From Bacteriovorax sp. BSW11_IV (lineage in GTDB: Bacteria; Bdellovibrionota; Bacteriovoracia; Bacteriovoracales; Bacteriovoracaceae), in the NCBI RefSeq assembly GCF_000447755.1, contig NZ_AUNE01000058.1:36561-100560 (forward strand): a stretch of DNA of 64,000 nt. Direction: 5' to 3'. Made by a program: the position numbers and the translations under genes. Shown piece by piece: positions 15,119 through 22,924 of the stretch (position 1 is the stretch's first letter; each line of letters begins with the position of its first letter). The notes under the pieces are model-generated. The model was not told the DNA's origin. It did no database searches and was given only the letters and a program-made list of their open reading frames with translations.

Positions 15119-16603
15119 GTGAAGGACTTAATTTTAATTGTAGACAAAAAAGAAGATTGGCAACCGTTTTATTCGACTGATCAGGTGGTAACGGCCGAAG
15201 AATATCTTTTCGAAGCGAAGTATCAGATCAAAGAAAAATTTCAAGTTATTAACTTGTGCCACAATGTTCGTTATCTCTCGTTGGGATATTATTGTTCACT
15301 TTTAGGAGAGGCTAAAAAACATAAGATCTTTCCAAATATTAAAACGATTAATGACCTTAGTAAAAAACGTTTTTACCTCTATGATCTTGAAGAGCTTCAG
15401 CATGCAGCGGAACATCTTGCTAAGAGAAAAGTTGGTAATGATAATCATATCAAGGCCATTGGTTTTAGAATTTTCTTTGGTCAAACGAAAGATCAAGAAT
15501 TTAAATCTCTAGCAAAACAAATTTTTGATGCCTACCCAGCACCTTTATTAGAAGTAAGGATCGTTCATAAAGGAAGTTGGCAAATTGATTCTCTGGTTCC
15601 TTTTGGGATTCGTGATCTTACTGAAGTCGAAGAAGATTTTTTTGCAGAAGCACTTGATCGCTTTAGTTCGAAAATTTGGAGACTGCCAAAACTTAGAAAA
15701 ATTTATCGCTACGATCTTGCTGTTCTTCATGATCCAGAAGAAAAACTTCCTCCGAGTGATCCGAAGGCCCTTAAACTTTTTCAACAGGCCTGTAAAGCTC
15801 AGGGGATTTACTGCGAGTTTATTACGAAAAAAGATCTGCCTCGTATTTCAGAATTCGATGCTCTTTTCATTCGTGAGACTACGGCAATTAATAATCACAC
15901 TTACAAATTTGCTAAACGTGCAGAGAATGAAGGCCTTGTTGTTATTGATGACACAAGATCAATTATCAAATGTACGAATAAAATTTTCTTAGACAACTTG
16001 CTTACAGGTCACAACGTTCCTTGTATTCCAAGTTATTTTACATCAGATGCGGACGATGAAACCATTGATCTTCTTGAGAAGAAATTTGGCTTTCCAATGG
16101 TTATGAAAATTCCCGATGGCTCATTTTCTATTGGTGTAACAAAAGTAAAAGATAGAAAAGAGTTGCAAGATAACTTGAAGAGAATTTTAAAACAAACAGC
16201 TCTCGTTCTTGTTCAAAAATTTCTTTACACGTCATTTGACTGGAGAATTGGTGTTCTTAATGGGAAACCTCTCTTTGCTTGTAAATACTATATGAGTAAA
16301 GATCATTGGCAGATTTACAATCATGCTAAAAAGAACAACGAGGTTTCTGGGGCAGCCGATACGTTGGCCATTGAGGACGTTCCTAAGCACGTAATGAAAT
16401 CTGCTCTCGATGCTGCAAACTTAATTGGTAATAGTCTTTATGGCGTGGATATTAAAGAGGTTGATGGCATAGCTTACGTTGTTGAAGTTAATGACAATCC
16501 AAATATCGATCACGATGTGGAAGATCGTGTGGGCAAAAAAGATATTTATGCGACTATCGTGAGTGAATTTATTCGTCGTATAGAAGAAAGCAAAAATAAC
16601 TAA
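15119..16603 (+). CDS. RimK-family ATP-grasp amino acid/peptide ligase
   Basis: A 494-residue protein. The N-terminal about 150 residues look like the RLAN domain that precedes some RimK-like ATP-grasps. The ATP-grasp domain occupies about 260-490, with a glycine-rich loop KIPDGSFSIGV, the ATP-binding stretch LVQKFLYTSFDWRIG and the Mg-binding EVNDNPNID near the C-terminus. RimK itself adds glutamates to ribosomal protein S6; this longer type belongs to a different subgroup linked with GNAT/C39 proteins. The GTG start has a GGA/AAGGG-like site very close to it. The HNH gene begins at the last base of its stop codon. Confidence 0.9.
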   Translation: MKDLILIVDKKEDWQPFYSTDQVVTAEEYLFEAKYQIKEKFQVINLCHNVRYLSLGYYCSLLGEAKKHKIFPNIKTINDLSKKRFYLYDLEELQHAAEHLAKRKVGNDNHIKAIGFRIFFGQTKDQEFKSLAKQIFDAYPAPLLEVRIVHKGSWQIDSLVPFGIRDLTEVEEDFFAEALDRFSSKIWRLPKLRKIYRYDLAVLHDPEEKLPPSDPKALKLFQQACKAQGIYCEFITKKDLPRISEFDALFIRETTAINNHTYKFAKRAENEGLVVIDDTRSIIKCTNKIFLDNLLTGHNVPCIPSYFTSDADDETIDLLEKKFGFPMVMKIPDGSFSIGVTKVKDRKELQDNLKRILKQTALVLVQKFLYTSFDWRIGVLNGKPLFACKYYMSKDHWQIYNHAKKNNEVSGAADTLAIEDVPKHVMKSALDAANLIGNSLYGVDIKEVDGIAYVVEVNDNPNIDHDVEDRVGKKDIYATIVSEFIRRIEESKNN

Positions 16604-16896
16604 TGACCCAGCTTGCTCATTGCAACCTTGGAAGAAGATGGCACATGTGGATGAAGACAAAGACATGTGCCCTTTGCCACCAAGAAATCGTTTCTTATGA
16701 AGATTGCTCCGTTGATCACATTGTCCCCAAATCCTTAGGGGGAAGTGATCACGGGAATAATCTGCAAATCACTCACACCTGGTGCAACCATCTCAAAGAC
16801 AATTTGTCTCCATGGCAGGCCAAAATTTTCTTTTTCATTAACCGCTACTTCTTTCCCATTAAAAAAGGAAAGCTCTCGCGCCGCCCTAAATCGTGA
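16603..16896 (+). CDS. HNH endonuclease domain protein
   Basis: A 97-residue protein with a zinc-type HNH core: CALCHQEI, then SVDHIVPKSLGGSDHGNNLQ and THTWCNHLKDN. The two Cys pairs and the central DHI-P----G..N..L pattern are those of small McrA-like HNH nucleases. The C-terminus is basic. The ATG overlaps the TAA of the RimK-like ligase gene by one base (TAATG), so it is co-translated with the ligase. Whether it works with the ligase or is a passenger is unknown. Confidence 0.88.
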   Translation: MTQLAHCNLGRRWHMWMKTKTCALCHQEIVSYEDCSVDHIVPKSLGGSDHGNNLQITHTWCNHLKDNLSPWQAKIFFFINRYFFPIKKGKLSRRPKS

Positions 16897-17026
16897 AGAA
16901 TTGTTTATTGCAAAGAGTCTTTATCATTATTTTTTGCTTATATTGGCAAAAATACAGGTCCGTGCAGTGACACATAGAGCATAATTTTGTAGAATTTTGC
17001 GAATTCAATTAAATCGAGGTTTATCT

Positions 17027-18646
17027 ATGTTAAGCGTGGCCAATATCACTAAGGCCCAAAGTGGGGAAGTTCTTTACTCTGGGGCATCATTTCAAATCAA
17101 TCCTGGGGAAAAAGTTGGTCTTGTTGGTCCAAACGGCGCCGGGAAAACAACACTTTTTAGAATGATTATTGGTGAAGAAAGACCTGATGAGGGACAAATT
17201 TCTCTTCCTCAACAGACACGTTGGGCCTATTTCTCACAAAAAGTGGGTGAGATGGCCGGAAAGACAGCACTTCAAGAAGTTATGGACGGTGATAAGAAAA
17301 TTGCCGAGCTTCAAGTGCAACTCAAAGAATTTGAAGAAAGACTTGTTGATTGTGCCAATATGTCTGACGATGAGATGAATGATCTTCTCGCAAAAATGGG
17401 GGACGTTCAATCAGAGTTTGAAAAGCGTGGCGGATACGATTTAGAAAATAGAGCAGAAGAAATTTTAACAGGTCTTGGTATCACTCCTGAGGAGCATAGA
17501 AAACAAGTTCAAGAGTTTTCTGGTGGATGGAAGATGAGAATTGCCCTCGCGAAAGTTCTTGTTATGAATCCAGATCTGATCATTATGGATGAGCCTACTA
17601 ACTACCTTGATATGGAAACGATTCTTTGGATTGAAGAGTGGTTGAAGAATTTCAAAGGTGCGATCTTCATGACAACTCACGATCGTGACTTCATGAATAA
17701 CGTTTGTAAAAAAATTATTGAAATTTCTCACGGTAAAGTGACTACTTACTCTGGGAACTATGACTTCTATCTTCAAGATAAAGAAGTTCGTATGCAACAG
17801 TTAAAGGCCGAAGCAGCAAGACAACAAGAGATGCTTTCAAAAGAAGAAGAATTCATCGCTAAGTTTAAGGCACGCGCCTCTCACGCAGCTCAAGTTCAGT
17901 CTCGAGTAAAGAAGCTTGAAAAAATTGATCGCATTGAAGTTCCAACTGAAGAAGAGACAATCAGTTTTCAATTCCCAACTCCTCCAAGAGGTGGTGATGA
18001 CGTTGTAGGAATTGAGTCTCTCTCTAAAAATTGGCAAACTCCAAATGGTGAAGTGAAAGAAGTTTTTAATGGCCTAACAACATTAGTTAAGCGTTTGGAT
18101 AAAATTGCTGTTGTTGGTGTTAACGGGGCCGGTAAGTCGACTCTTCTAAAGTGTCTGACTGGATTTACTGAACCAACAAGTGGTGAAGTAAAAATTGGGC
18201 CAAGTGTGAAGATTGGATACTTTTCTCAATACTCACTTGAAGTTCTTGAACCAGAAAATACTGTTTTTGATGAAGTAAGAAAGGGCCTCGCTGCGGCCAG
18301 TGATGGTTATGTCAGAAACCTTCTTGCTGCATTCTTGTTTCGCGGTGACGATGTTAAGAAAAAAGTAAAATACTTATCTGGAGGGGAGAAGTCGAGACTT
18401 GTGCTTGCTGTTCTACTTTCTCAAAATAATAATTGTCTTGTTCTGGATGAGCCTACCAACCACCTTGATATTAAATCTCGTGAAGTTCTTCTAGATGCTC
18501 TTAAAAGATATGAAGGGACAATTATTTTTGTAAGTCACGACCGTCACTTCTTGCATGCACTTGCAGAGAAAGTATACGAAGTGGATAAGGGTGAAGTTAG
18601 AATTTACCCAGGAAATTATAGTTACTATCTTGGAAAGGTGGATTAG
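17027..18646 (+). CDS. ABC-F family ATPase (ribosome-associated type)
   Basis: A 539-residue soluble protein with two ABC ATPase domains and no membrane segment. The first has GPNGAGKTTLF, FSGGWKMRIALAK and DEPTNYLD; the second has GVNGAGKSTLLK, LSGGEKSRLVLA and DEPTNHLD. The interdomain linker (AKFKARASHAAQVQSRVKKL) is the charged P-site-tRNA-interaction type. ABC-F proteins act on the ribosome E site to rescue or tune translation. GAGG precedes the ATG at 17027; an in-frame start 30 bases earlier lacks a site. The parvulin gene starts on its last stop-codon base. Confidence 0.95.
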   Translation: MLSVANITKAQSGEVLYSGASFQINPGEKVGLVGPNGAGKTTLFRMIIGEERPDEGQISLPQQTRWAYFSQKVGEMAGKTALQEVMDGDKKIAELQVQLKEFEERLVDCANMSDDEMNDLLAKMGDVQSEFEKRGGYDLENRAEEILTGLGITPEEHRKQVQEFSGGWKMRIALAKVLVMNPDLIIMDEPTNYLDMETILWIEEWLKNFKGAIFMTTHDRDFMNNVCKKIIEISHGKVTTYSGNYDFYLQDKEVRMQQLKAEAARQQEMLSKEEEFIAKFKARASHAAQVQSRVKKLEKIDRIEVPTEEETISFQFPTPPRGGDDVVGIESLSKNWQTPNGEVKEVFNGLTTLVKRLDKIAVVGVNGAGKSTLLKCLTGFTEPTSGEVKIGPSVKIGYFSQYSLEVLEPENTVFDEVRKGLAAASDGYVRNLLAAFLFRGDDVKKKVKYLSGGEKSRLVLAVLLSQNNNCLVLDEPTNHLDIKSREVLLDALKRYEGTIIFVSHDRHFLHALAEKVYEVDKGEVRIYPGNYSYYLGKVD

Positions 18647-18918
18647 TGAAAACTATCGTCGCTTCTCACATTTTAGTGGCCCATGAATATGAGGTTTCTG
18701 ATTTACAAAGAAAGTTAAGTGAAGGGGTAAGCTTTGAAGAGCTTGCCCGTGATTATTCTCTTTGTCCTTCTGGTAAGCAAGGCGGAAATTTAGGACGCTT
18801 TAGTCCTGGTCAAATGGTTAAACCTTTTTCTCTTGCTGCTTTTAAATTAGAAGTGGGAGAGATTTCGGAACCTGTTCGCACTCAATTTGGATTTCATTTA
18901 ATTAAAAGAATTGAATAG
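18646..18918 (+). CDS. parvulin-type peptidyl-prolyl isomerase
   Basis: A 90-residue stand-alone PpiC/parvulin domain: ASHILVAHEYE at the N-terminus, FEELARDYSLCPSGKQGG in the middle, and FSLAAFKLEVGEISEPVRT with FGFHLIKR at the end. It has no signal peptide, so it acts in the cytoplasm. The GTG start overlaps the stop codon of the ABC-F gene (TAGTG), indicating coupling. The family catalyses cis-trans isomerisation of proline peptide bonds. Confidence 0.95.
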   Translation: MKTIVASHILVAHEYEVSDLQRKLSEGVSFEELARDYSLCPSGKQGGNLGRFSPGQMVKPFSLAAFKLEVGEISEPVRTQFGFHLIKRIE

Positions 18919-18954
18919 CTTGAGTCAAACTTTGATGTCGGTTATACTTTTTTG

Positions 18955-19635
18955 GTGACTAAATTATCTGATAAACTCATTTGGAATAACGATTTTGACT
19001 TACTTGTTCGTAAGCTTTTGGACTCTCTTAATATTGGAGAGTCTGCTACGCTTTGGCAAAATAATGGTCAAAAACGAATCACTGCAGAGGGAAGAATTGA
19101 GAGTATCGACCCTGAAAAGCGTGAGATTTTTATTACCCACACTAGTGAGAATGCAAAATTATTTAATCCCAATGATTTTCTTTATTTTCACTGTCCTCGT
19201 ACAGGACTTTTGTTTAAAACCAGTTTAATCACAAGCGAAGAAAATAACTCATTAACGGCCAAGCTTCCAGACAACTATAGAATGCTTGAGCTAAGGCTTG
19301 AGACAAGACTTGCTGTGGCCCCTCAGATCATAAGGGCCCTAATGGACGTATCTTTTAGTAGCTATGAAGAAGAAGTTGAATTTGATGTCATCGACATCAG
19401 TCCAAGTGGATTGGGCCTTCTCTTGCTAAGCAGACAAAATGAATATTTTGTTGGTCAGAAGCTTTTTCTTAAAAAAATTGGTGATTTCGGTTTTGACTAT
19501 GTGATGCCGAGCGAAATTGCTCATTTGACTCCGATTCGTGATTTTTCAGCTGAAAATGATGGGAAAATTCATATGGGGCTACGCTTTATTGGTGAATTAC
19601 CTGCTGAAATCCTGTTTGACCTTATTGAAATCTAA
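18955..19635 (+). CDS. PilZ domain protein (putative c-di-GMP receptor)
   Basis: About 226 residues. The N-terminal half resembles a YcgR-N-like barrel. The C-terminal half is a PilZ domain with the two c-di-GMP motifs: an Arg pair spaced as in RxxxR (LRLETRLAV) and DISPSGLG (D/NxSxxG). PilZ proteins change motility, secretion or cell-envelope functions when they bind c-di-GMP. The start is either TTG 18952 or GTG 18955; neither has a clear ribosome site. It follows the parvulin gene by 35 bases and may belong to the same transcript. Confidence 0.88.
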   Translation: MTKLSDKLIWNNDFDLLVRKLLDSLNIGESATLWQNNGQKRITAEGRIESIDPEKREIFITHTSENAKLFNPNDFLYFHCPRTGLLFKTSLITSEENNSLTAKLPDNYRMLELRLETRLAVAPQIIRALMDVSFSSYEEEVEFDVIDISPSGLGLLLLSRQNEYFVGQKLFLKKIGDFGFDYVMPSEIAHLTPIRDFSAENDGKIHMGLRFIGELPAEILFDLIEI

Positions 19636-19719
19636 ATTTCCGAATTAATTTATGCCTTGCAACTAGTTAATATTTTTTTGTTAGGATATGGTTTTGCCCT
19701 AATATTTGGAGCACGAACT

Positions 19720-21186
19720 ATGACACCTGAAATCTTTAAGTATTTGCTGGTTACACTTTTTGTAGCAGCAACATTTTGGTTTTCTTACTTAGGTATGAAG
19801 AAGACCAGCGGATTAAAATCTTTTTCAATTGGTAATAAAGATATGGGCCCTTACCTCATTGGTATCACAATGGCGGCCTCAATTTCTTCAACAGCAACTT
19901 TTGTCATCAATCCTGGGTTTGTTTATACCCACGGTCTATCGGCGTATCTGCACTATGGTGTAGGAGCATCGTTAGGGATTCTAACGGCCTTTATGCTACT
20001 CACAAGAGGCTTTAGAGAAGTTGGTGAGAAGACGCAAGCTCTAACTATTCCTGATTGGATTTACCATAGATATGGATCGCGCAAGCTGTCTTTATTTTTT
20101 GCTCTAATCAATCTTTTGAGCATTACTTTTGTAGTACTCATTCTTGTGGGCTGCTCAATTTTAATGAGCTCGATTTTCCCTGTAAGCCAGAAGATGGCCC
20201 TCGTCATTTCACTATTATTTGTTTTTAGTTATGTTTTGATGGGGGGAAGCTACGCTCACGCCTATACAAATGCCTTTCAAGGTCTAATGATGATCGCTAT
20301 CAGTCTTGTACTTTTTTTCAATGGGATGAAGTATTTTGACGGAGATTTTATAGGCACACTCACACAATTTGGTGCCAACTACGCGAGTGCCTTTAATTCT
20401 GAAAGTAATCTTTACTATGATTTCTTCTCAGTATTTGGCTCAAGTTTCGTCATCAGTTTTGCTCTAATGATGCAGCCACATATCTTTACTAAGGTTCTTT
20501 ACTTAAAAGAAGATAAAGATGTGAACAAGTTTATTCTGACAACGATCGTTGTTGGGGTTGTTTTCTCACTAATGCTCTTTATTGGCTTCTTTGCCAAAAT
20601 TTCAGGTCTCGTGGTGGATAGGCAAGATCTTGTTGTGAGCTCTTATATCATTAAGGAGTTCGGTCAAAATGGTCTTGGTCAATACTTCCTGACCTTTGTG
20701 ACCATTGGACTTTTGGCAGCTGGTTTAAGTACTCTTGATGGAATTCTCGTGGCCCTTTCTAGTATGGCCGTTAATGATATCTATATGCCTTTTGCTAAGA
20801 ATAAATCAGATGATGGCAAAGCTGGGCTTCTTCTTTCAAGAATTGTTCTCGTGGGAATTGGATTGGTTTCATTCGCACTGGCCTGGAATCCGCCTCAACT
20901 TGTCGGTCTATTTGCTCAAAAAGGCGTTTATGCATTGGCCGCAGCAAGTATGGCCCCAATTTGTTTTGGTGTTCTAATTAAAAGAAAAATTCCAGTTCAA
21001 ATTGTAGCGATTGCTTCTATGATTGGTTTCTTTGGCCATTTGATTCTTAATCTATTTATGGGCGTTTATAATCCGAGTGTGTCTAGCTCATATAGTATTA
21101 TCGCTTCACTATCGTTCATCGTGTTCTATCTTCTTTTAACTCATGGTCCAAAGATCAATGAGTCAGTTGTTTACTTAGAAGATTAA
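19720..21186 (+). CDS. sodium:solute symporter family (SSS) transporter
   Basis: A 488-residue inner-membrane protein with about 13 hydrophobic segments and the SSS layout: the first periplasmic-side helix, then KDMGPYLIGITMAASISSTA and FVINPGFVYTHGLSAY around the sodium-binding helices, and GLLAAGLSTLDGILVALSSM in the second repeat, matching the conserved Na2-site helix. The substrate (amino acid, sugar, organic acid) cannot be assigned. ATG 19720 has GGAG eight bases upstream; a longer frame from 19657 is unsupported. It is close to but separate from the PilZ gene. Confidence 0.9.
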   Translation: MTPEIFKYLLVTLFVAATFWFSYLGMKKTSGLKSFSIGNKDMGPYLIGITMAASISSTATFVINPGFVYTHGLSAYLHYGVGASLGILTAFMLLTRGFREVGEKTQALTIPDWIYHRYGSRKLSLFFALINLLSITFVVLILVGCSILMSSIFPVSQKMALVISLLFVFSYVLMGGSYAHAYTNAFQGLMMIAISLVLFFNGMKYFDGDFIGTLTQFGANYASAFNSESNLYYDFFSVFGSSFVISFALMMQPHIFTKVLYLKEDKDVNKFILTTIVVGVVFSLMLFIGFFAKISGLVVDRQDLVVSSYIIKEFGQNGLGQYFLTFVTIGLLAAGLSTLDGILVALSSMAVNDIYMPFAKNKSDDGKAGLLLSRIVLVGIGLVSFALAWNPPQLVGLFAQKGVYALAAASMAPICFGVLIKRKIPVQIVAIASMIGFFGHLILNLFMGVYNPSVSSSYSIIASLSFIVFYLLLTHGPKINESVVYLED

Positions 21187-21196
21187 ATGTTACAAT

Positions 21197-21227
21197 GGCA
21201 CCTACTGAATAAAAAACAATAGGTGCC
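21197..21227 (+). promoter_or_regulatory. hairpin covering the ribosome site of the aldehyde dehydrogenase gene
   Basis: GGCACCTA at 21197-21204 pairs perfectly with TAGGTGCC at 21220-21227 around a 15-base A-rich loop. The only ribosome-binding candidate for the ATG at 21231 is AGGTG at 21221-21225, inside the 3' arm. There is no T-run, so it looks like translational control rather than a terminator for the symporter. Confidence 0.5.
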
Positions 21228-21230
21228 TAT

Positions 21231-22634
21231 ATGAAAAATTATACGATCACTAATCTTCAAGATGTTTTTTCCACTCAACGCCAAGTCTTTAGAAATAACC
21301 CATACCCAACGCGCGAATTTAGAAAAGAACAATTAAAAAAACTAAAACGATTAATTCTCGAAAATAAAAAAGAAATCATTCAGGCCATGAGTGATGATTT
21401 TGGATATCGCAGTGAATATGATTCTCTGTTTGGCGATATTGTTCCCACTGTGAATAATATCAACTACTGCATTAAGCATCTGGGAAAGTGGATGAAGACA
21501 GAGCGTAGAAGTCCTGGCCTCGCTCTTTTTCCTGCAAAAATAGAAGTCATGTATCAACCCAAGGGAGTTGTGGGTATTATTGTTCCTTGGAATTTTCCCA
21601 TTATGCTCTCTCTTGCTCCTTTAGCAAATGCCTTGGCCGCAGGGAATAGAGTTATTATAAAAATGTCCGAACTTTCAGTGAACTTAACTAACGTTTTAGA
21701 TAAATTATTTCGTAAATATTTTTCAGAAAATGAAGTTTTGATCTATGGTGGAGATGCTGCAATTGCAGAGGCCTTTACAAGACTTCCGTTTGATCACATT
21801 CTTTTTACAGGATCGACTCGCGTAGGAAAGATGGTGATGAAGGCCTGTAGTGAAAACTTAACTCCTGTCACACTAGAGCTTGGTGGGAAGTCGCCAGTTA
21901 TCATTGATGATAAAATCGATATGGAAATGGCCGTAGAAAGAGTTATTTTTGGAAAGAGCTTAAATGCTGGTCAGATTTGTGTGGCACCAGATTATATTCT
22001 TATTCCTGAAAATAGAGTCACAGATTTCTGTGATACTTACAAAAAGCAATTTTTATCAATGTATAAAAAACTCGATAATGACTTCACTCATATAATAAAT
22101 GAAGGTCATTATGAGAGGATTAGTAAGTGGAAAGATGAAGCAAAAAATAATGGTGCTTTAATTCTCGATATTGACTCAGATTCATCACAGAATCGTCGTA
22201 TGACAACAAAGCTTATTCTCAATGCCCAAGAAGATGATCAAGTTTTAAAGGAAGAAATTTTTGGACCTCTTCTACCAATCGTTCCTTATCACACAATTGA
22301 TGAGGCCATTAAATATGTAAATTCCAGACCTCGACCACTGGCCCTCTACTTAATGAGTATGGACCGCCACTTACAAAAGCGCGTATTAAAAGAAATTCAT
22401 AGTGGTGGGGTGGGGTTAAATGAGACCCTTATGCAAGTGGCCGCTGATGATGCGCCATTTGGTGGAATTGGGCCTTCTGGGCTAGGCCATTACCACGGTA
22501 AAGAAGGTTTTCTCACTTTCTCACATGCTAAAACAATTATTAAAAGAGGGAAGTATTTCAATACAACAAAGCTTCTTTATCCGCCTTACGGAACCTTTAT
22601 TCAAAGGTTTATCTTAAAGTTTTTCTTGCGCTAA
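21231..22634 (+). CDS. aldehyde dehydrogenase (coniferyl aldehyde dehydrogenase-like)
   Basis: A 467-residue NAD(P)-dependent aldehyde dehydrogenase of the class-3/CalB-like group. VPWNFPIMLSLAPLANALAAG is the cofactor/proton-shuttle region, FTGSTRVGK the Rossmann loop, E216 (LELGGKSP) the general base and C250 (NAGQICVAPDY) the nucleophile. Short length and a hydrophobic C-terminal tail fit fatty-aldehyde-type members that sit on membranes. It oxidises an aldehyde to the acid; the substrate is unknown. Its ribosome site is inside a hairpin, so expression may be regulated post-transcriptionally. Confidence 0.94.
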   Translation: MKNYTITNLQDVFSTQRQVFRNNPYPTREFRKEQLKKLKRLILENKKEIIQAMSDDFGYRSEYDSLFGDIVPTVNNINYCIKHLGKWMKTERRSPGLALFPAKIEVMYQPKGVVGIIVPWNFPIMLSLAPLANALAAGNRVIIKMSELSVNLTNVLDKLFRKYFSENEVLIYGGDAAIAEAFTRLPFDHILFTGSTRVGKMVMKACSENLTPVTLELGGKSPVIIDDKIDMEMAVERVIFGKSLNAGQICVAPDYILIPENRVTDFCDTYKKQFLSMYKKLDNDFTHIINEGHYERISKWKDEAKNNGALILDIDSDSSQNRRMTTKLILNAQEDDQVLKEEIFGPLLPIVPYHTIDEAIKYVNSRPRPLALYLMSMDRHLQKRVLKEIHSGGVGLNETLMQVAADDAPFGGIGPSGLGHYHGKEGFLTFSHAKTIIKRGKYFNTTKLLYPPYGTFIQRFILKFFLR

Positions 22635-22642
22635 TTTTTTCC

Positions 22643-22671
22643 TTGCTTCGATCTGAACTTAGGATTATATT
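22643..22671 (+). promoter_or_regulatory. sigma70-type promoter of copZ-copA-csoR
   Basis: TTGCTT at 22643-22648 and TATATT at 22666-22671 are separated by exactly 17 bases. The predicted transcription start falls inside the CsoR-type operator directly downstream, the classic arrangement for repression. Confidence 0.75.
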
Positions 22672-22673
22672 TT

Positions 22674-22698
22674 CCATATACCCCATGGGGGTATATGG
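22674..22698. promoter_or_regulatory. CsoR-type copper operator
   Basis: Perfect 11-base arms CCATATACCCC (22674-22684) and GGGGTATATGG (22688-22698) flank a three-base centre. GC-rich ATACCCC/GGGGTAT cores are the known recognition element of CsoR repressors, and a CsoR gene is third in the operon. It overlaps the predicted transcription start and abuts the ribosome site of copZ. Confidence 0.9.
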
Positions 22699-22705
22699 AG
22701 GATGA

Positions 22706-22924
22706 ATGAAAAATCTAATGTACACAGTAGAAGGTATGAAATGTGGAGGTTGTTCCTCTAAAATTGAAAACCGTTTTAAAGCGATGCCGGAAATTACAAC
22801 AGTTGAAATTGCACTCGATGCAAAGACTGTAAAAGTAACGGCATCAGACGAAGTTTCTCCTATGAATCTTAAAAAAGAGCTAGAGGGACTGGGATTCCAA
22901 GTTGTAAAAATGGAGAAATTTTAA
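22706..22924 (+). CDS. copZ: copper chaperone, HMA domain (CopZ)
   Basis: A 72-residue single HMA domain with the metal motif [10 protein letters not shown] and the usual beta-alpha-beta-beta-alpha-beta length. CopZ carries Cu(I) in the cytoplasm to the P-type ATPase and to the CsoR sensor. GGAGG at 22697-22701 serves the ATG. It is the first gene of a three-gene copper operon; copA starts on the last base of its stop codon. Confidence 0.93.
   Translation: MKNLMYTVEGMKCGGCSSKIENRFKAMPEITTVEIALDAKTVKVTASDEVSPMNLKKELEGLGFQVVKMEKF

Noticed and set aside
22685..22705. Six-codon reading frame inside the CsoR operator whose stop abuts the copZ ATG
   Set aside because: Its ATG is part of the palindrome centre and has no ribosome site; most likely a by-product of the operator sequence.
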